Below, one piece after another: positions 45,389-53,804 of a stretch of DNA of 64,000 nt. The stretch comes from Salegentibacter lacus. GTDB taxonomy: Bacteria > Bacteroidota > Bacteroidia > Flavobacteriales > Flavobacteriaceae. The stretch covers positions 120,539 to 184,538 of the forward strand of contig NZ_JAIQZB010000008.1 in assembly GCF_020164555.1 (NCBI RefSeq), given 5' to 3'. The stretch's first letter is position 1. Every line of letters begins with the position of its first letter. The notes beneath the pieces are model-generated. The model was not told the origin of the DNA, did not search any database, and worked only from the letters and a program-made list of their open reading frames with translations. A program made the position numbers and the translations under genes.

Positions 45389-45419
45389 TTTCAAAATGTT
45401 ATCCAAGGAAAATTAATTC

Positions 45420-45453
45420 AACCCCATAATCATCAAATTATGGGGTTTATTTT
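45420..45453 (+). terminator. Terminator of katG
   Basis: Stem ACCCCATAAT / ATTATGGGGT with a 6-base loop, followed by TTATTTTTTAT. Confidence 0.85.
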
Positions 45454-45480
45454 TTATAAAAAAAACATCAAAATAACAGA

Positions 45481-46167
45481 TTAATTCAGTTCAAATTGTT
45501 GTTTCGGATGGCGTAATAACTGCTCTAAACCAAGGAGGCGCAGTACAAAGATGCCTATTAAAATGGTAAGCGCTATTTTGAAATAGTAGAGTAAAGAAGT
45601 AATCCCTGAACTGGATTTATAATGTGCCATTAATTGTTCTCCAACTTCCGGTTGGATACTGGCAATGTTGTGCAAATCGAGATTTAAGATTTTAAAATAA
45701 TCGTTAGCATTTTTATTGATAAGGAAGATAGCAGTACTAAAATCTTTCTCTTTTAAATTCTCAAGAATAGTGTTTTCTAAAACCAGGTACTCTTCATAAT
45801 GCTTTTTAAAATCTATAAAATAAATCTCTTCCCGTGCTACTAAATAAGTCTGACCATAATCTTGTATTATTTGATCAATCTGAGAATTATAGGCCTTAAT
45901 TTCTTTTAAATTGAATGATGAATTTAACTCACCATTATCTTTAATATTTTCAAACAACATCCTTTTTTCGTGTAATAACTCAGAGAGCTCATACATTTGG
46001 GAAGCAGGCAGTAGGCGATCCTGATAAAGAGAAGAAAAATCCTGATCTATACTTTTTAAACTTCTTTTCTCAATAAATTCTGTAATTAATAATAGCACAA
46101 AAAAAGCACTCAGTAATAAGATAAGACGTTTGCGTTTTTTAGGCTTTATGGAATAAAGGTCTTTCAT
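45481..46167 (-). CDS. Membrane protein with four-helix-bundle (4HB_MCP-like) periplasmic domain
   Basis: The start is placed at 46167 (228 residues, MKDLYSIKPKKRKRL), 32 bp after the -7 region, rather than at 46185. A membrane helix (about 13-31) leads into an extracytoplasmic helical domain (about 35-190; LYQDRLLPASQMYELSELLHE is the typical 4HB_MCP start). A second helix (about 195-215) and a short cytoplasmic tail follow. There is no HAMP, kinase or methyl-acceptor domain, so it is a sensor module without output. Its promoter carries the operator shared with ric and nos. Confidence 0.72.
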   Translation of the reverse strand: MKDLYSIKPKKRKRLILLLSAFFVLLLITEFIEKRSLKSIDQDFSSLYQDRLLPASQMYELSELLHEKRMLFENIKDNGELNSSFNLKEIKAYNSQIDQIIQDYGQTYLVAREEIYFIDFKKHYEEYLVLENTILENLKEKDFSTAIFLINKNANDYFKILNLDLHNIASIQPEVGEQLMAHYKSSSGITSLLYYFKIALTILIGIFVLRLLGLEQLLRHPKQQFELN

Positions 46168-46226
46168 TTCAAAAAATTTAACCAAACAATTATACCTATC
46201 AATTTAATGATTTTAAGTCGTTTATA

Positions 46227-46244
46227 TTATGAAATTACTCATAA
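46227..46244 (-). promoter_or_regulatory. Third TTATGA-N6-TCATAA operator
   Basis: A perfect 18-bp dyad identical in both half-sites to those before ric and nos. On the minus strand a weaker TAAATTGA lies 38 bp downstream of the dyad start, where the other two have their -7 element. It serves the 4HB membrane-protein gene. Confidence 0.6.
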
Positions 46245-46248
46245 AAAA

Positions 46249-46279
46249 AGCCCTAATTGAAAATTTAACAATTAAGGCT
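46249..46279 (-). terminator. Terminator of the porin-like gene
   Basis: AGCC-C-TAATTG / CAATTA-A-GGCT stem (one mismatch) followed by a T-run on the minus strand, 25 bp after the stop. Confidence 0.75.
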
Positions 46280-46303
46280 CTCTATAATTTTATAGGTTTT
46301 CAA

Positions 46304-46996
46304 TTAAAAATAACAACCGCCACCCCTTCTACGCCCGGTATTAGATTCACTATCACCAATTTTGAAGCTAAGACTGACTAAAACCTGGTGAAGTCTTAGA
46401 TCATTGTAAGGAGCTCTGTTAATACCGTATTGTCCATTGTTAATATCCAAAGAAGAATCAGCTTCTTCAGAAGCTAGAGAGCGATCATATCTTATTCCCA
46501 GCTCAAATCTACCTAAGCTCGCTTTTATCCCGGCCTGAGCAGCCAAAGGAGTATTTTGAACTACGATGGTCTTTGTTTCCGGTTCTGTTCCCTCGAGACT
46601 GGCATTAAGAATGTTTTGGTAAGCAGGTCCGGCATAAACATCTATAGGTCCCCAAACGTTGTATCCAAAAAGTAATGGAATGCTCAATTTTTCTACTGCA
46701 TAAATTGAAGGTTGCGATGGAAATGCAAACTCTGTTTCGATAGAATTATACATTACTTCTGGACGTACAAAGAATTTCCCGAAACGGAGCTCAAAAAATA
46801 CACCGGCATGAAAACCAATTTTAGATTCGGCCTCTACAGTTCCATCAAAGAAACCGGCTCCTGAACTTTCCCCCGTAATTGTACCTGCTGTTGTGGCGTA
46901 ATTAGCTCCTCCTTTTACTCCGAAACTGTATTCCTGGGCCTGAGTGAAAGACACGCAGAAAATGCTTATAAAAATCAGTAGAAAATATCTGTTCAT
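46304..46996 (-). CDS. Outer membrane beta-barrel (porin-like) protein
   Basis: The start is set at 46996 (230 residues), where a signal peptide begins (MNRYFLLIFISIFCVSFTQAQ). The upstream part of the longer frame is not signal-like. The mature protein alternates short amphipathic strands (YSFGVKGGANYATT, IGFHAGVFFELRFGKFFVRPEVMY, FELGIRYDRSL, HQVLVSLSFKIG), as in the outer-membrane beta-barrel (PorT/OMP_b-brl) family. It ends in a Gly/Arg/Cys tail rather than a terminal Phe. Probably an 8-strand barrel; its function is unknown. Confidence 0.82.
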   Translation of the reverse strand: MNRYFLLIFISIFCVSFTQAQEYSFGVKGGANYATTAGTITGESSGAGFFDGTVEAESKIGFHAGVFFELRFGKFFVRPEVMYNSIETEFAFPSQPSIYAVEKLSIPLLFGYNVWGPIDVYAGPAYQNILNASLEGTEPETKTIVVQNTPLAAQAGIKASLGRFELGIRYDRSLASEEADSSLDINNGQYGINRAPYNDLRLHQVLVSLSFKIGDSESNTGRRRGGGCYF

Positions 46997-47157
46997 AAAA
47001 ATAGATTTAGTAGGTCTGTTCTTCGCGGGTAAATATATCAATAATCTAAAATAATCATAGAGTTCCCTGTTTCTTTTTAACGCATAAAAATCCAATTACG
47101 TATATAAACGCTTCGGAATTATAATTTTACTTCCTTTCTGCAGCGATTCCAAATAAA

Positions 47158-47182
47158 AAAGCGTCCCTATTAGAGACGCTTT
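47158..47182 (-). terminator. Terminator of the hsp20 gene
   Basis: Stem AAAGCGTC / GACGCTTT with T residues following on the minus strand, 26 bp after the stop. Confidence 0.8.
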
Positions 47183-47207
47183 CAACTAATTAAACTAAAT
47201 ACTCCAC

Positions 47208-47651
47208 TTATGAGATTTCAATCATTCGTTTGGCCTGTACTTTAGCCTCTTCCCGCTTTGGAAGGTCTATAACAAGTACACCATCCTTATAAGAAGCAGA
47301 AATTTTTTCGCTATTTACCGAATCAGGCAAACTAAAAGCTCTTTTAAAATTGCTATAGCTAAATTCTTTCCTGGTAAATCTTCCGTTATTTTCTGTAGTT
47401 TCTTTTTCCTTTTTATCTTCAGAAGAAATGGTTAGCACATCATTATCCAGCTCGATATTAAACATTTCTTTAGCCATTCCGGGAGCGGCAACTTCTACAC
47501 TAAAATCATCCTCAGTTTCCTGAATATTTACCGCTGGAATACTGGTTCCAATGCTATTTACATTTGTAGTTCCTCCTAACCAATCGGTTTTAAACATATC
47601 GTCGAAAACCGAAGGCAGCCAATTGGCCTCATTTCTTTTAATTAAACTCAT
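47208..47651 (-). CDS. Small heat shock protein (Hsp20/alpha-crystallin)
   Basis: The 147 residues hold an alpha-crystallin domain (about 40-135) with SIPAVNIQETEDDFSVEVAAPG, the NIELDNDVLTISSE strand, and the conserved A-x-x-x-x-G-V-L motif as ISASYKDGVLVIDLPK. It is an ATP-independent holdase forming oligomers. It is divergent from the DUF2254 gene; two adjacent palindromes lie in the shared 178-bp promoter region. Confidence 0.95.
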   Translation of the reverse strand: MSLIKRNEANWLPSVFDDMFKTDWLGGTTNVNSIGTSIPAVNIQETEDDFSVEVAAPGMAKEMFNIELDNDVLTISSEDKKEKETTENNGRFTRKEFSYSNFKRAFSLPDSVNSEKISASYKDGVLVIDLPKREEAKVQAKRMIEIS

Positions 47652-47707
47652 AACTTTTATTTTTTAAGGTTATACTTTATTGTTTTCTGAAAAGATATTA
47701 TCAATTT

Positions 47708-47741
47708 AAATTCCAATTAGGAATTTATGCCTTTTTGGCAT
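47708..47741. promoter_or_regulatory. Tandem palindromes between hsp20 and the DUF2254 gene
   Basis: AAATTCC-AATTA-GGAATTT (47708-47726) is directly followed by ATGCC-N5-GGCAT (47727-47741). They lie in the divergent promoter region. They are candidate operators; the second one could also act as a weak terminator, since TTTTTATT follows. Confidence 0.4.
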
Positions 47742-47829
47742 TTTTATTCATATTTATACCGCCATTTTGTCAATTATTTTTAAGAAGCTTATTTTTAAAC
47801 AGATTTGAGTAACTTTCCAATAAAATTAA

Positions 47830-49119
47830 ATGAAGTACTTTTTCAATCGTATTTACATTCTCATATCCAACCTGCAAAGTAAGATTGCCTTTTACCCTAG
47901 TGTTTTTGCCTTTTTCGGCTTTCTAATAGCTTTTTTACTTATTTATATCGAAAATCAGGGTGTTTCCAGATATCTCTTAGCTCATATCCCTATGCTGGTA
48001 GTAAACAATGGTGATACCGCCCTCAGCATCTTAACTGTTTGCATTACCGGACTAATCTCTATGATGGTTTTTAGTTTTTCTATGGTGATGGTTCTACTAA
48101 ATCAGGCTGCCAGTAATTATTCCCCAAGATTGCTGCCCGGGCTTATTTCTGATAAAAATCACCAGGTTATATTGGGGACTTATTTAGCAACGATCATATA
48201 CTGCATTTTTGTGGCGGTTTCTATCCAGCCCGATGGCGAATCTTATCAGACACCAGGTTTTTCAGTCCTACTAGGAATTATTTCCACAGTAATTTGTATT
48301 GGAGCTTTCATTTATTTTATTCATAATATTTCTCAGAGCATTCAAATTAATAATATTTTGGATCGCATTTTCCGCGAGTCAAAAGCACGTTTAACCTTTC
48401 TATTGAAAAATGAGGAAAATGAAGAGCAGGATTTTCCCGATACGAAAGAGTGGCATGAATATCATTCAGATAAAAGCGGCTATTTTCAGAATTTATCAGC
48501 AGATAATCTTTTGGATATCTGTAAAGAAAAAGAAACCCAAATGGAAATCTTACCGGTAAAAGGAATTTTTATTTTAAAAGGAATTCCACTTTTTAAATCA
48601 AAAGAAAAATTAGACGAAGAAACTGTAAAAAAAGTACTTGTCAATTTTAGTCTTGACCGCGGTGAGTTGGTTGCCACCAACTATGTATTGGCTTTTAAAC
48701 AAATTACCGAAATTATTGTAAAAGCAATGTCTCCCGGAATTAACGATCCCGGAACCGCCTTAAATGCGCTCGATTATTTAACCGAACTCTTTGCTTTAAG
48801 AATGCAAAAGCAGGACAAGCAATTTTTAAAAATTGATGATAAGGTTCTAATTAAAATGCGAAGTATAGATTTTGAAGAACTTTTGTACCAGGTTTTAGCT
48901 CCTATTCGCGCTTACTGCAAGCACGATATTATCATTGTTCAGAAACTGGGAATGTTATTTCATTACCTGAAATCTCAAAAATCGGTTAAAGAAGAATATA
49001 ATAAAGTATTAGATATTGAAGCTAAAAACCTCATTGCTGATGCTAAATCGGCGATAACCAATGAAGCCGATATCCAAAAAATATACGCTATTGAAAAACA
49101 ATTAAAACTGAAAAGTTAA
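47830..49119 (+). CDS. DUF2254 membrane protein
   Basis: The 429-residue protein has four hydrophobic helices (about 22-42, 60-88, 115-137 and 145-165), then a soluble C-terminal domain. The motif LNQAASNYSPRLLPGLISDK and the later AMSPGINDPGTALNALDYL are the signatures of DUF2254. The family is widespread, membrane-bound and of unknown function; a channel-like or sensor role has been guessed but not shown. The next gene (DUF1456) follows after 33 bp. Confidence 0.88.
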   Translation: MKYFFNRIYILISNLQSKIAFYPSVFAFFGFLIAFLLIYIENQGVSRYLLAHIPMLVVNNGDTALSILTVCITGLISMMVFSFSMVMVLLNQAASNYSPRLLPGLISDKNHQVILGTYLATIIYCIFVAVSIQPDGESYQTPGFSVLLGIISTVICIGAFIYFIHNISQSIQINNILDRIFRESKARLTFLLKNEENEEQDFPDTKEWHEYHSDKSGYFQNLSADNLLDICKEKETQMEILPVKGIFILKGIPLFKSKEKLDEETVKKVLVNFSLDRGELVATNYVLAFKQITEIIVKAMSPGINDPGTALNALDYLTELFALRMQKQDKQFLKIDDKVLIKMRSIDFEELLYQVLAPIRAYCKHDIIIVQKLGMLFHYLKSQKSVKEEYNKVLDIEAKNLIADAKSAITNEADIQKIYAIEKQLKLKS

Positions 49120-49152
49120 AAGCAAAACTCAGGAAAAACCTAAATTTGCGTT

Positions 49153-49410
49153 ATGGGATTAACAAACAACGATATTTTCAAAAAATTAAGGGTCGCCCAC
49201 AAATTGCGGGACGACGATATTGTAAAGATTTGCGCATTGGTAGATTTTAAAGTTACCAAAAGTGAAATTGGTGCTATTTTCAGGGCAGAAGATCACCCTA
49301 AATATGTAGAATGTGGGGATCAATTTCTTCGGAATTTCCTTAACGGACTCGTAATTCACCTTCGGGGCCCAATGCCACCCAAGAAGGAAAAGAAACCTCA
49401 GAAAGATTAA
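49153..49410 (+). CDS. DUF1456 (YehS-like) protein, single repeat
   Basis: The product of 85 residues contains one DUF1456 unit: MGLTNNDIFKKLRVAHKLRDDDIVKICALVDFKVTKSEIGAIFR, then FLRNFLNGLVIHLRGP. Members usually have about 150 residues with two such units; this one ends in a Lys-rich tail after the first, so it is a half-length form. There is no frameshift remnant of a second unit downstream. Function unknown. Confidence 0.8.
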   Translation: MGLTNNDIFKKLRVAHKLRDDDIVKICALVDFKVTKSEIGAIFRAEDHPKYVECGDQFLRNFLNGLVIHLRGPMPPKKEKKPQKD

Positions 49411-49423
49411 TTAGTAAAAAGCA

Positions 49424-49454
49424 AAAACCTCACAGATTTAATCCGTGAGGTTTT
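49424..49454 (+). terminator. Terminator after the DUF1456 gene
   Basis: Stem AAAACCTCAC / GTGAGGTTTT with an 11-base loop, about 14 bp after the stop. It is nearly symmetrical and may act in both directions. Confidence 0.75.
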
Positions 49455-49460
49455 GATTTA

Positions 49461-49539
49461 GGTCAACCTGAACTTGTCTCAGGTTCTAACTTTAATGAAA
49501 ATTAATCATCTTAGATTCTGAAATAAATTCAGAATGACG
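49461..49539. repeat. REP-like units between the DUF1456 gene and ettA
   Basis: A diverged unit (GGTCAACCTGAACTTGTCTC..., 49461-49490) and a typical unit (TTAGATTCTGAAATAAATTC...ATGACG, 49511-49539) match the repeats at 19.6 and 24.6 kb. Confidence 0.6.
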
Positions 49540-49563
49540 TTTCCTTATGTACGATTAATAAAA

Positions 49564-51255
49564 CTATCTCACTAACTTCTTATACTTAATACGTTTCGGC
49601 ATAATATCTCCACCCAAACGCTTTTTCTTATTTTCTTCATAATCTGAAAAACTTCCTTCAAAGAAATACACTTGAGAATCTCCCTCAAAAGCAAGAATAT
49701 GTGTACAAATTCTATCCAGGAACCAACGGTCGTGGGAAATAACTACAGCACAACCTGCAAAATTTTCCAAACCTTCTTCTAGCGCTCTAAGAGTGTTTAC
49801 ATCCAAATCGTTGGTAGGCTCATCAAGCAGCAACACGTTTCCTTCTTCCTTTAAGGTCATCGCTAAATGAAGTCGGTTTCTTTCACCACCCGAAAGCACA
49901 TTCACTTTCTTGTTTTGCTCGCTTCCACTAAAGTTAAATCTGCTTAAATAAGCTCTTGAATTTACCTGGCGACCACCCATCATAATCAATTCCTGCTCGT
50001 CGCTAAAGTTCTGCCAGATGGTTTTTTCAGGATTAATATTAGAATGCGCCTGATCTACATAAGCGATCTTTGCAGTTTCCCCAACCTCAAAACTTCCTTT
50101 ATCGGGTTGTTCTTCACCCATAATCATTTTAAAGATGGTGGTTTTACCTGCACCGTTTGGCCCAATAACCCCAACAATTCCTGCTTGCGGAAGTTTAAAA
50201 TTCAAGTCTTCATAAAGCAGTTTATCATCAAAAGCTTTACTAACACCATTGGCTTCAATTACATTGGTACCAAGTCTTGGCCCGTTTGGAATATAGATTT
50301 CCAGTTGCTCGTCCATCTTCTTTTGATCCTGGCTCAGCAACTTATCATAATTATTTAAACGTGCTTTCTGTTTGGCCTGTCGTCCTTTCGGATTCATTTT
50401 AGACCATTCCAGTTCTCGTTCTAATGTCTTTTGTCTCTTACTGGCTTGTTTTTGTTCCTGTGCCATACGTTTAGACTTCTGGTCTAACCAGGAAGAATAG
50501 TTTCCTTTCCACGGGATACCTTCTCCCCTGTCCAGTTCTAAAATCCAGCCGGCAACATTATCAAGGAAATAACGGTCGTGCGTTACCGCGATCACCGTTC
50601 CTTTATACTGCGCCAAATGATGTTCTAACCAATGTACCGATTCGGCATCAAGGTGGTTGGTGGGCTCATCTAAAAGCAAAATATCCGGTTCCTGAAGCAA
50701 CAAGCGACAAAGCGCCACTCTTCTTCTTTCCCCTCCTGAAAGTACCGAAATCTTTTTATCGGCATCAGGAGTTCGTAAAGCATCCATCGCGATTTCCAGT
50801 TTGGTATCAAGTTCCCAGGCATTAGAGGCATCTATTTTATCCTGAAGTGCAGCTTGCTTATCCATAAGCTTTTGCATCTTATCGGCATCTTCATAAACTT
50901 CGGGCAACCCAAACTGGTCGTTTATTTTATTGTATTCGTCAAGAATAGCCACTGTTTCAGCAACTCCTTCTTTTACCACTTCAAGAACGGTTTTATCTTC
51001 ATCTACCTTTGGTTCCTGTTCAAGGTATCCAATGGTATAACCCGGGGAGAAAACCACATCTCCCTGGTAGTTTTTATCTTCGCCGGCAATAATTCTAAGT
51101 AAAGTAGATTTACCTGAACCATTTAAACCGAGGATCCCGATTTTTGCACCGTAGAAAAAACTAAGGTATATATTTTTCAAAACCGGGGTATTCGCATTTT
51201 TAAAAGTCTTGGTCACCCCAGACATTGAAAAAATCACTTTTTTATCGTCTGCCAT
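49564..51255 (-). CDS. ettA: Energy-dependent translational throttle protein (ABC-F)
   Basis: The 563-residue soluble ABC-F protein has two complete ATPase domains. The first carries GLNGSGKSTLL, LSGGERRRVALCR and DEPTNHLDAESVHWLE. The second carries GPNGAGKTTIF, LSGGERNRLHLA and DEPTNDLDVNTLRALE. The interdomain P-site tRNA-interaction linker (about 240-310) includes KSKRMAQEQKQASKRQ and MNPKGRQAKQKARL. EttA gates the first peptide-bond step of translation according to the ATP/ADP ratio. Its length and both Glu switches (DEP) are normal. Confidence 0.95.
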   Translation of the reverse strand: MADDKKVIFSMSGVTKTFKNANTPVLKNIYLSFFYGAKIGILGLNGSGKSTLLRIIAGEDKNYQGDVVFSPGYTIGYLEQEPKVDEDKTVLEVVKEGVAETVAILDEYNKINDQFGLPEVYEDADKMQKLMDKQAALQDKIDASNAWELDTKLEIAMDALRTPDADKKISVLSGGERRRVALCRLLLQEPDILLLDEPTNHLDAESVHWLEHHLAQYKGTVIAVTHDRYFLDNVAGWILELDRGEGIPWKGNYSSWLDQKSKRMAQEQKQASKRQKTLERELEWSKMNPKGRQAKQKARLNNYDKLLSQDQKKMDEQLEIYIPNGPRLGTNVIEANGVSKAFDDKLLYEDLNFKLPQAGIVGVIGPNGAGKTTIFKMIMGEEQPDKGSFEVGETAKIAYVDQAHSNINPEKTIWQNFSDEQELIMMGGRQVNSRAYLSRFNFSGSEQNKKVNVLSGGERNRLHLAMTLKEEGNVLLLDEPTNDLDVNTLRALEEGLENFAGCAVVISHDRWFLDRICTHILAFEGDSQVYFFEGSFSDYEENKKKRLGGDIMPKRIKYKKLVR

Positions 51256-51320
51256 ATATTGAATTTTTATGCTTTTTTAAGATTGCAAATATCTGAAAAT
51301 AAAGTCAGAATTAGAGCCAA

Positions 51321-51794
51321 TTATTTATAAAGCCCAAGTAAGCGCAAGATGATTATCATTTGCCCCGTGTGATAAGCAGTATGTTCTATTACCAATAGAA
51401 TTTCGCGGAGCAAAGTTTGATTTTCAGAATTTTTAACCTGTTGATTTAAATCGTTTTCAGCATCTAAAATGAAATCCTTTAAACGCTCCCGATCTTGAAA
51501 ATAATCCTTCTTCAATTTTTCCCAGGCTTCCACTGTTCTAGGAGCCTGCTCATTCGGCCAGTAATCATCCGGCCATTTAGATCTTTTATAATCTTGGGAA
51601 GCAGAAAATTCTAAAATATCTTTTTGGGCATAAACAATATGATAAAAAAGTTCATAAAAGGAATACGGCAGATTATGCGGCCGTTCCCCTAATTTTTCAA
51701 AAGAAATTATATCTATAAAATCCTCTAAGGGCATAAAAGCCTCGCCACCTTTTAAATGTTTTACTAATTGTTCTTTTTGTTTTGAATCTGACAT
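51321..51794 (-). CDS. DinB-family (four-helix, metal-site) protein
   Basis: The 157-residue protein matches DinB/YfiT: a first helix with LPYSFYELFYHIVYAQKDIL containing the first His, and a final helix IEHTAYHTGQMIIIL with two His on one face. Together they form the three-His metal site of the family. DinB-like proteins are putative thiol-dependent transferases. It is 11 bp downstream of a small membrane-protein gene transcribed the same way. Confidence 0.9.
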   Translation of the reverse strand: MSDSKQKEQLVKHLKGGEAFMPLEDFIDIISFEKLGERPHNLPYSFYELFYHIVYAQKDILEFSASQDYKRSKWPDDYWPNEQAPRTVEAWEKLKKDYFQDRERLKDFILDAENDLNQQVKNSENQTLLREILLVIEHTAYHTGQMIIILRLLGLYK

Positions 51795-51805
51795 ACTACT
51801 TCATT

Positions 51806-51985
51806 TTAAAGCCTCCCTTTAAGCGCATTGAATGCCCAGGAAACTGCAAAAAAACCAATTCCAACTACCGAAAAGCCAATGGCGTATTCCCGATATTTAA
51901 GAACACCCAATAAAATAATAGCGGCGCCAATTATAAACAAAGCAAAAGATGCCCAGGCAAAAATGGTATTTTTATTCATTCCCAT
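51806..51985 (-). CDS. Small two-helix membrane protein (CAL67264-like)
   Basis: This short protein of 59 residues (from the ATG at 51985; 65 from 52003) has two hydrophobic helices (about 8-28 and 34-52) and the sequence GVLKYREYAIGFSVVGIGF, ending AFNALKGRL. It resembles the small membrane protein family named after CAL67264 of Gramella forsetii, but this is recollection and not a search. It is 11 bp before the DinB gene. Confidence 0.6.
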   Translation of the reverse strand: MGMNKNTIFAWASFALFIIGAAIILLGVLKYREYAIGFSVVGIGFFAVSWAFNALKGRL

Positions 51986-52162
51986 ATTTAGAGTTTTAAA
52001 CAAATATCGGGTATTTTACATTCCCAAACCATAAGTAGAATTCACTCTATTTTGTATTTTAGCCAAAAGACAGCTTTAAATTTAAAATTTCCTGAAATTT
52101 CGATAAAAATTCTACCTATTTAAGTGATATTTCTAATTTCAGGACTTAATAAATCATAATAT

Positions 52163-53791
52163 ATGAATATAAAATTCAATAAAAATGAAGACCATAATAA
52201 ACTTTTGGTCTCTTCATTAAACCATAAACTTAAACGTGTAAAACTTGGTGGTGGTGAAAAACGCATTGCAAAACATCACGCCAAAGGAAAAATGACTGCC
52301 CGCGAGCGTATAGATTTCCTGTTAGATGATAAATCAAATTCCATTGAAATCGGTGCTTTTGCCGGCGAAGGAATGTACGAAGAGCACGGAGGCTGCCCTT
52401 CAGGTGGCGTTGTTGTTAAAATGGGTTATGTGTCCGGTAAACAGTGTATTGTTGTAGCCAATGATGCTACCGTAAAAGCAGGTGCCTGGTTTCCTATTAC
52501 CGGAAAGAAAAATCTTCGCGCTCAGGAAATAGCTATTGAAAACCGACTTCCAATAATTTATTTAGTAGACAGCGCCGGGGTGTATTTACCAATGCAGGAT
52601 GAAATATTTCCCGATAAAGAACACTTCGGAAGGATTTTCAGAAATAATGCGGTGATGAGCAGTATGGGAATTACTCAAATTGCAGCAGTAATGGGTAGCT
52701 GTGTCGCCGGTGGTGCCTATCTTCCTATTATGAGTGATGAAGCACTTATCGTAGAAAAAACCGGGAGTATCTTCCTTGCCGGAAGTTACCTTGTAAAAGC
52801 CGCTATTGGCGAATCTGTGGATAATGAAACCCTGGGAGGTGCTACTACACATAGCGAAATCAGCGGGGTGACCGATTATAAAGCGAAAGACGATAAAGAC
52901 GCGCTTACCAAAATCCAGAATATTATGGATAAAATGGGCGATTTCGATAAAGCCGGATTTAGTCATAAAAAAGCTGTAAAACCTAAAGAAAATCCAGAAG
53001 ATATCTACGGAATTCTACCTAAAAAACGTAGCGACCAATATGATGTTCGAGAAATTATTTCCCGCCTGGTAGATAATTCTGAATTTGAAGAATACAAAGA
53101 AGGATACGGGCAGACCATTATCACCGGCTATGCAAGAATTGATGGCTGGGCGGTAGGAATTGTCACCAATCAACGAAAAATCGTAAAGACCAAAAAAGGC
53201 GAAATGCAATTTGGTGGGGTAATCTATTCTGATTCGGCCGATAAAGCTACCCGCTTTATCGCAAACTGTAATCAGAAAAAAATCCCGTTGGTTTTTCTTC
53301 AGGATGTCACCGGTTTTATGGTGGGCAGCAAAAGCGAACACGGCGGCATTATAAAAGATGGTGCTAAGATGGTAAGTGCGGTAAGTAATTCGGTAGTACC
53401 AAAATTCACCATTATTATGGGGAATTCCTATGGTGCCGGAAATTACGCAATGTGCGGAAAAGCTTACGATCCAAGACTTATCGCAGCCTGGCCAAGTGCC
53501 GAACTTGCGGTAATGGGAGGAACCCAAGCTGCCAAGGTTTTAGCTCAAATTGAAACGGCCTCGATGGAGAAAAAAGGCGAAAAAGTTGACGAAGAAAAAG
53601 AAAAAGAAGTTTTTGAAGCTATTAAAGCACGCTACGATGAGCAAACTTCGCCTTACTATGCTGCAGCCCGTTTATGGACCGATGCCGTGATAGACCCTTT
53701 AGACACCAGGGAATGGATCTCTATGGGAATTGAAGCCGCCAACCACGCGCCTATTGAAAAAGATTTTAATTTAGGAGTGATTCAAACGTAA
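52163..53791 (+). CDS. Acyl-CoA carboxylase carboxyltransferase (beta) subunit
   Basis: The 542-residue subunit has both halves of the carboxyltransferase fold: N-terminal KMTARERIDFLLDD and LVDSAGVYLPMQDEIFPDKE, and C-terminal FLQDVTGFMVGSKSEHGGII and GNSYGAGNYAMCGKAYDPR. The segment EHFGRIFRNNAVMSS is typical of the methylcrotonyl-CoA carboxylase branch. It would transfer a carboxyl group from biotin to an acyl-CoA. No biotin carboxylase or carrier gene is in this window. The M1 peptidase gene follows after 13 bp. Confidence 0.88.
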   Translation: MNIKFNKNEDHNKLLVSSLNHKLKRVKLGGGEKRIAKHHAKGKMTARERIDFLLDDKSNSIEIGAFAGEGMYEEHGGCPSGGVVVKMGYVSGKQCIVVANDATVKAGAWFPITGKKNLRAQEIAIENRLPIIYLVDSAGVYLPMQDEIFPDKEHFGRIFRNNAVMSSMGITQIAAVMGSCVAGGAYLPIMSDEALIVEKTGSIFLAGSYLVKAAIGESVDNETLGGATTHSEISGVTDYKAKDDKDALTKIQNIMDKMGDFDKAGFSHKKAVKPKENPEDIYGILPKKRSDQYDVREIISRLVDNSEFEEYKEGYGQTIITGYARIDGWAVGIVTNQRKIVKTKKGEMQFGGVIYSDSADKATRFIANCNQKKIPLVFLQDVTGFMVGSKSEHGGIIKDGAKMVSAVSNSVVPKFTIIMGNSYGAGNYAMCGKAYDPRLIAAWPSAELAVMGGTQAAKVLAQIETASMEKKGEKVDEEKEKEVFEAIKARYDEQTSPYYAAARLWTDAVIDPLDTREWISMGIEAANHAPIEKDFNLGVIQT

Positions 53792-53804
53792 TTTTAAAAT
53801 AAAT

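Noticed and set aside
53015..53527. Antisense open frame (170 codons) inside the carboxyltransferase gene
   Set aside because: It is a shadow of a conserved coding frame; the sense strand is clearly the gene.
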